A stretch of 64,000 bases of DNA, taken from positions 1-64,000 of the forward strand of contig NZ_LBMU02000038.1 in assembly GCF_001005085.2 (NCBI RefSeq). The letters are read 5' to 3'. This DNA comes from Streptomyces humi (GTDB lineage: Bacteria; Actinomycetota; Actinomycetes; Streptomycetales; Streptomycetaceae). The position numbers and the translations under genes were made by a program. Under the pieces are notes generated by a model that saw only the letters and a list, made by a program, of their open reading frames with translations, was not told the origin of the DNA and searched no databases. Shown piece after piece: positions 62,445 through 64,000 of the stretch; the first letter of the stretch is position 1; every line of letters begins with the position of its first letter.

Positions 62445-64000
62445 GTGTCGACGAGCACCTCCAAGCTGGGTCTCGACGCGAGAGACCTCAAGTCCGCACG
62501 GAACGCGGCGAGGGGCGGCGAGTACAACCTGCTGCTCGGTGCGGGCGCCAGCAGGGGGGCCAGGAACACCAGGGGAGCGCTGCCGGACGCCAAGGGCCTC
62601 GTCCCGGTCCTCGGGGGCGAGTACCGGAACGCTCCCATAAGCGACTCGATCTCCCTGCACCGCGCCTATCAACGAGCGGTCAAAGTGAGCTCGCGCGACG
62701 AGGTGTGGCGCTTCCTGAAGTCCGTCTTCTCCGGTGCGGAGCACGCCCCGTGGTTCCAGCGGCTCGCCGTCATGCCGTGGAACCGAGTGTGGACACTCAA
62801 CATCGACGACGCCTTCGAGAACTCCTTCGAGGCCGCGAAACACCGGACCCGTCGGCGCCTGCGCACCGTGAATTTCGACGACCCGTTCTCCGAGACCGGC
62901 GGCCTCGAAGTCGTGCACCTGCACGGGCATGTGATCGGCTCGACACCCAAGAGCCTCATCTTCTCGCTGTCCGAGTACCAGCAGCTGGCGGCCGAGAAAC
63001 GGGTCTGGAAGCAGGTGCTCGACGGGAGCCTCAGCACCAAGCCGTTCGTCGTCATCGGAGCCAGCATCCTCGGGGACCCCGACGTGGAGGCGGCCCTGCT
63101 GGGGTCGTCGCCCTGCGCGACCGCGCCGTCGATAATCGTCGACCCGAAGATTCCCGACGACAACGCGTGGGAGCTGGAGGAGAACGGCTACCGCATCATC
63201 CGTATGACCGGTGAGGAGTTCCTCAGCGCCTGGGAGGAGGACCTCGGGCTCACCGAGTCGACGCTGACGGAACTCGAAGACGCCCAGATGCTGTCGATTC
63301 CCCAGTTCTCCAGACTACAGACGAACCGATCGGCACCCTTCCCCCGGGCGCATGACTACCTCGGTGGCGATGCCCCGGTCTGGAAGGACGTGCTCGAGGG
63401 GAACGTGGCCGAGCTCGAGTGGATGAAGGAGGTGCGAAAGGGTTTCTCCCAGTGGCTGGATGACGAAACCGCGGGATCCCGGCTCCACATCATCTACGGC
63501 CGGAGGCTTTCCGGTACGTCCAGTGGTCTGTTGCTCTCCGCCCGTGACTTCATCAGATACCACGCCGACGTCTTCATCTTCGACGGGTCATCCAGATTCG
63601 ATGTGGACCTGGTCATCAAGTCCTGTCTCGACGGCAGACCGACGGTGCTTCTCATCGACTCCGGAGCGGACTTCGCCAATGACGTGGACGAACTCCTCAA
63701 CGAGGTGTCGCAGAACAACAACGTGCGCATCTACGTCACCGTCACCGAAGACCCCCGGAACCACCTCCGTATGGAGGGGCGACTCACCGGAAGTTACTCA
63801 CGGGCAGTGACGCGTATCCCGAAGAGCCTCGGGCACAAGGACTCCCAGCAGATCGTCAGGCACCTGGAGAAGTTCGGCCGCCTCGGTGCTCTCGAAGGGT
63901 TCAGCCACCAGCACCGGGTGAAGAACCTGAAGGGGCGTGACATCTTCTCCGCCCTTGTGGACGTGGAGTACGCGACCGGGTTCCGCAAGAGAATACAGGC
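62445..64000 (+). CDS. SIR2-domain protein with degenerate P-loop module (3' partial)
   Basis: GTG 62445 with GGGAG upstream. About 518 codons are open to the window end; the stop is outside. SIR2-like features: LLLGAGAS (residues 27-34), TLNIDDAFE (115-123), VVHLHGHVIG with the catalytic His (154-163), FSLSEYQQL (171-179) and FVVIGASILGDPDV (199-212). In residues 345-410, IIYGRRLSGTSSG is a Walker A-like loop where the usual Lys is Thr, and VLLIDSGADF is Walker B-like. This resembles SIR2 proteins with a degenerate NTPase region (defence STAND or SMODS-associated type). Likely NAD+ cleaving or signal producing. Divergent from the macro gene. Confidence 0.85.
   Translation, partial: MSTSTSKLGLDARDLKSARNAARGGEYNLLLGAGASRGARNTRGALPDAKGLVPVLGGEYRNAPISDSISLHRAYQRAVKVSSRDEVWRFLKSVFSGAEHAPWFQRLAVMPWNRVWTLNIDDAFENSFEAAKHRTRRRLRTVNFDDPFSETGGLEVVHLHGHVIGSTPKSLIFSLSEYQQLAAEKRVWKQVLDGSLSTKPFVVIGASILGDPDVEAALLGSSPCATAPSIIVDPKIPDDNAWELEENGYRIIRMTGEEFLSAWEEDLGLTESTLTELEDAQMLSIPQFSRLQTNRSAPFPRAHDYLGGDAPVWKDVLEGNVAELEWMKEVRKGFSQWLDDETAGSRLHIIYGRRLSGTSSGLLLSARDFIRYHADVFIFDGSSRFDVDLVIKSCLDGRPTVLLIDSGADFANDVDELLNEVSQNNNVRIYVTVTEDPRNHLRMEGRLTGSYSRAVTRIPKSLGHKDSQQIVRHLEKFGRLGALEGFSHQHRVKNLKGRDIFSALVDVEYATGFRKRIQ

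Noticed and set aside
62437..62640. Short ORF starting ATG 62437 upstream of SIR2
   Set aside because: It is out of frame with the SIR2 gene and has no family features; GTG 62445 with GGGAG upstream gives the SIR2 domain from its first motif.
59970..64000. Prophage or integrative element boundary
   Set aside because: No integrase, tRNA att site or phage gene is present, so an element cannot be claimed from this window alone.

Overview
The window is a stretch of high-GC actinobacterial chromosome, almost certainly Streptomyces. Evidence: strong G/C bias at third codon positions, many GTG/TTG starts, ATGA/GTGA overlaps inside operons, and a gene order matching, from memory, the S. coelicolor core from about SCO1788 down to SCO1735 (recN, pyrG, ald, ParA-like, scpA/scpB, cmk, der, sflA, dnaE2). 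No rRNA, tRNA, CRISPR array or prophage is visible.

Layout. 1-3.9 kb: 3' end of an Arg/Asp-repeat TPR-like gene, a DUF1015 gene, a HAD phosphatase. 4.1-7.0 kb: iron-siderophore ABC operon (two permeases and an ATPase) under an iron box. 7.0-11.4 kb: SCP2 protein, small ORF, tlyA, nadK, recN. 11.7-16.4 kb: GT4 glycosyltransferase, PucR regulator, GH15 hydrolase. 16.9-23.0 kb: pyrG, ADP-ribose Nudix, STAND-like TPR ATPase, ald. 23.3-28.2 kb: chromosome-organisation operon (ParA-like, ribbon-helix-helix protein, scpA, scpB) and rluB. 28.4-30.1 kb: NrtR-type Nudix regulator with an ADP-ribosylglycohydrolase under a palindromic operator. 30.1-36.0 kb: nucleotidyltransferase, Tat/lipoprotein Rieske protein, then aroH-tyrA-cmk-plsC-der. 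36-45.6 kb: small conserved Streptomyces proteins, an Rpf/LysM secreted protein behind a long leader, I78 inhibitor, PAP2, PIG-V-like mannosyltransferase, MFS exporter, acyl-CoA dehydrogenase, sflA. 45.9-54.7 kb: accessory-looking block with a Cys-tailed DUF5685 protein, a 33-codon ORF coupled to an FAD/NAD(P) protein, a luciferase-like oxidoreductase, a DUF1684 protein, and two streptogrisin-type proteases flanking a slipin. 54.9-59.4 kb: dnaE2 plus an imuB-like gene under a LexA box. 60.0-60.8 kb: secreted lipase.

The end of the window (61.1-64.0 kb) leaves the housekeeping core. A membrane-anchored macro-domain protein is divergent from a SIR2-domain protein carrying a degenerate P-loop module, and the latter runs off the window. 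SIR2 domains in defence consume NAD+ and macro domains bind ADP-ribose-type ligands. The TM-macro architecture resembles the ThsA effector of type II Thoeris, which normally works with a TIR enzyme. This pair is the best candidate for an undescribed NAD+/ADP-ribose defence system.

A second unusual theme is that many intergenic gaps hold short tandem repeats (12-37 bp units) starting at or just past the stop codon of the upstream gene, often copying its 3' end (3.88, 9.42, 19.3, 47.0, 49.4, 50.4 kb and weaker cases). A third is a set of genes with a TANNNT -10 element exactly six bases before the start codon, predicting leaderless mRNAs.
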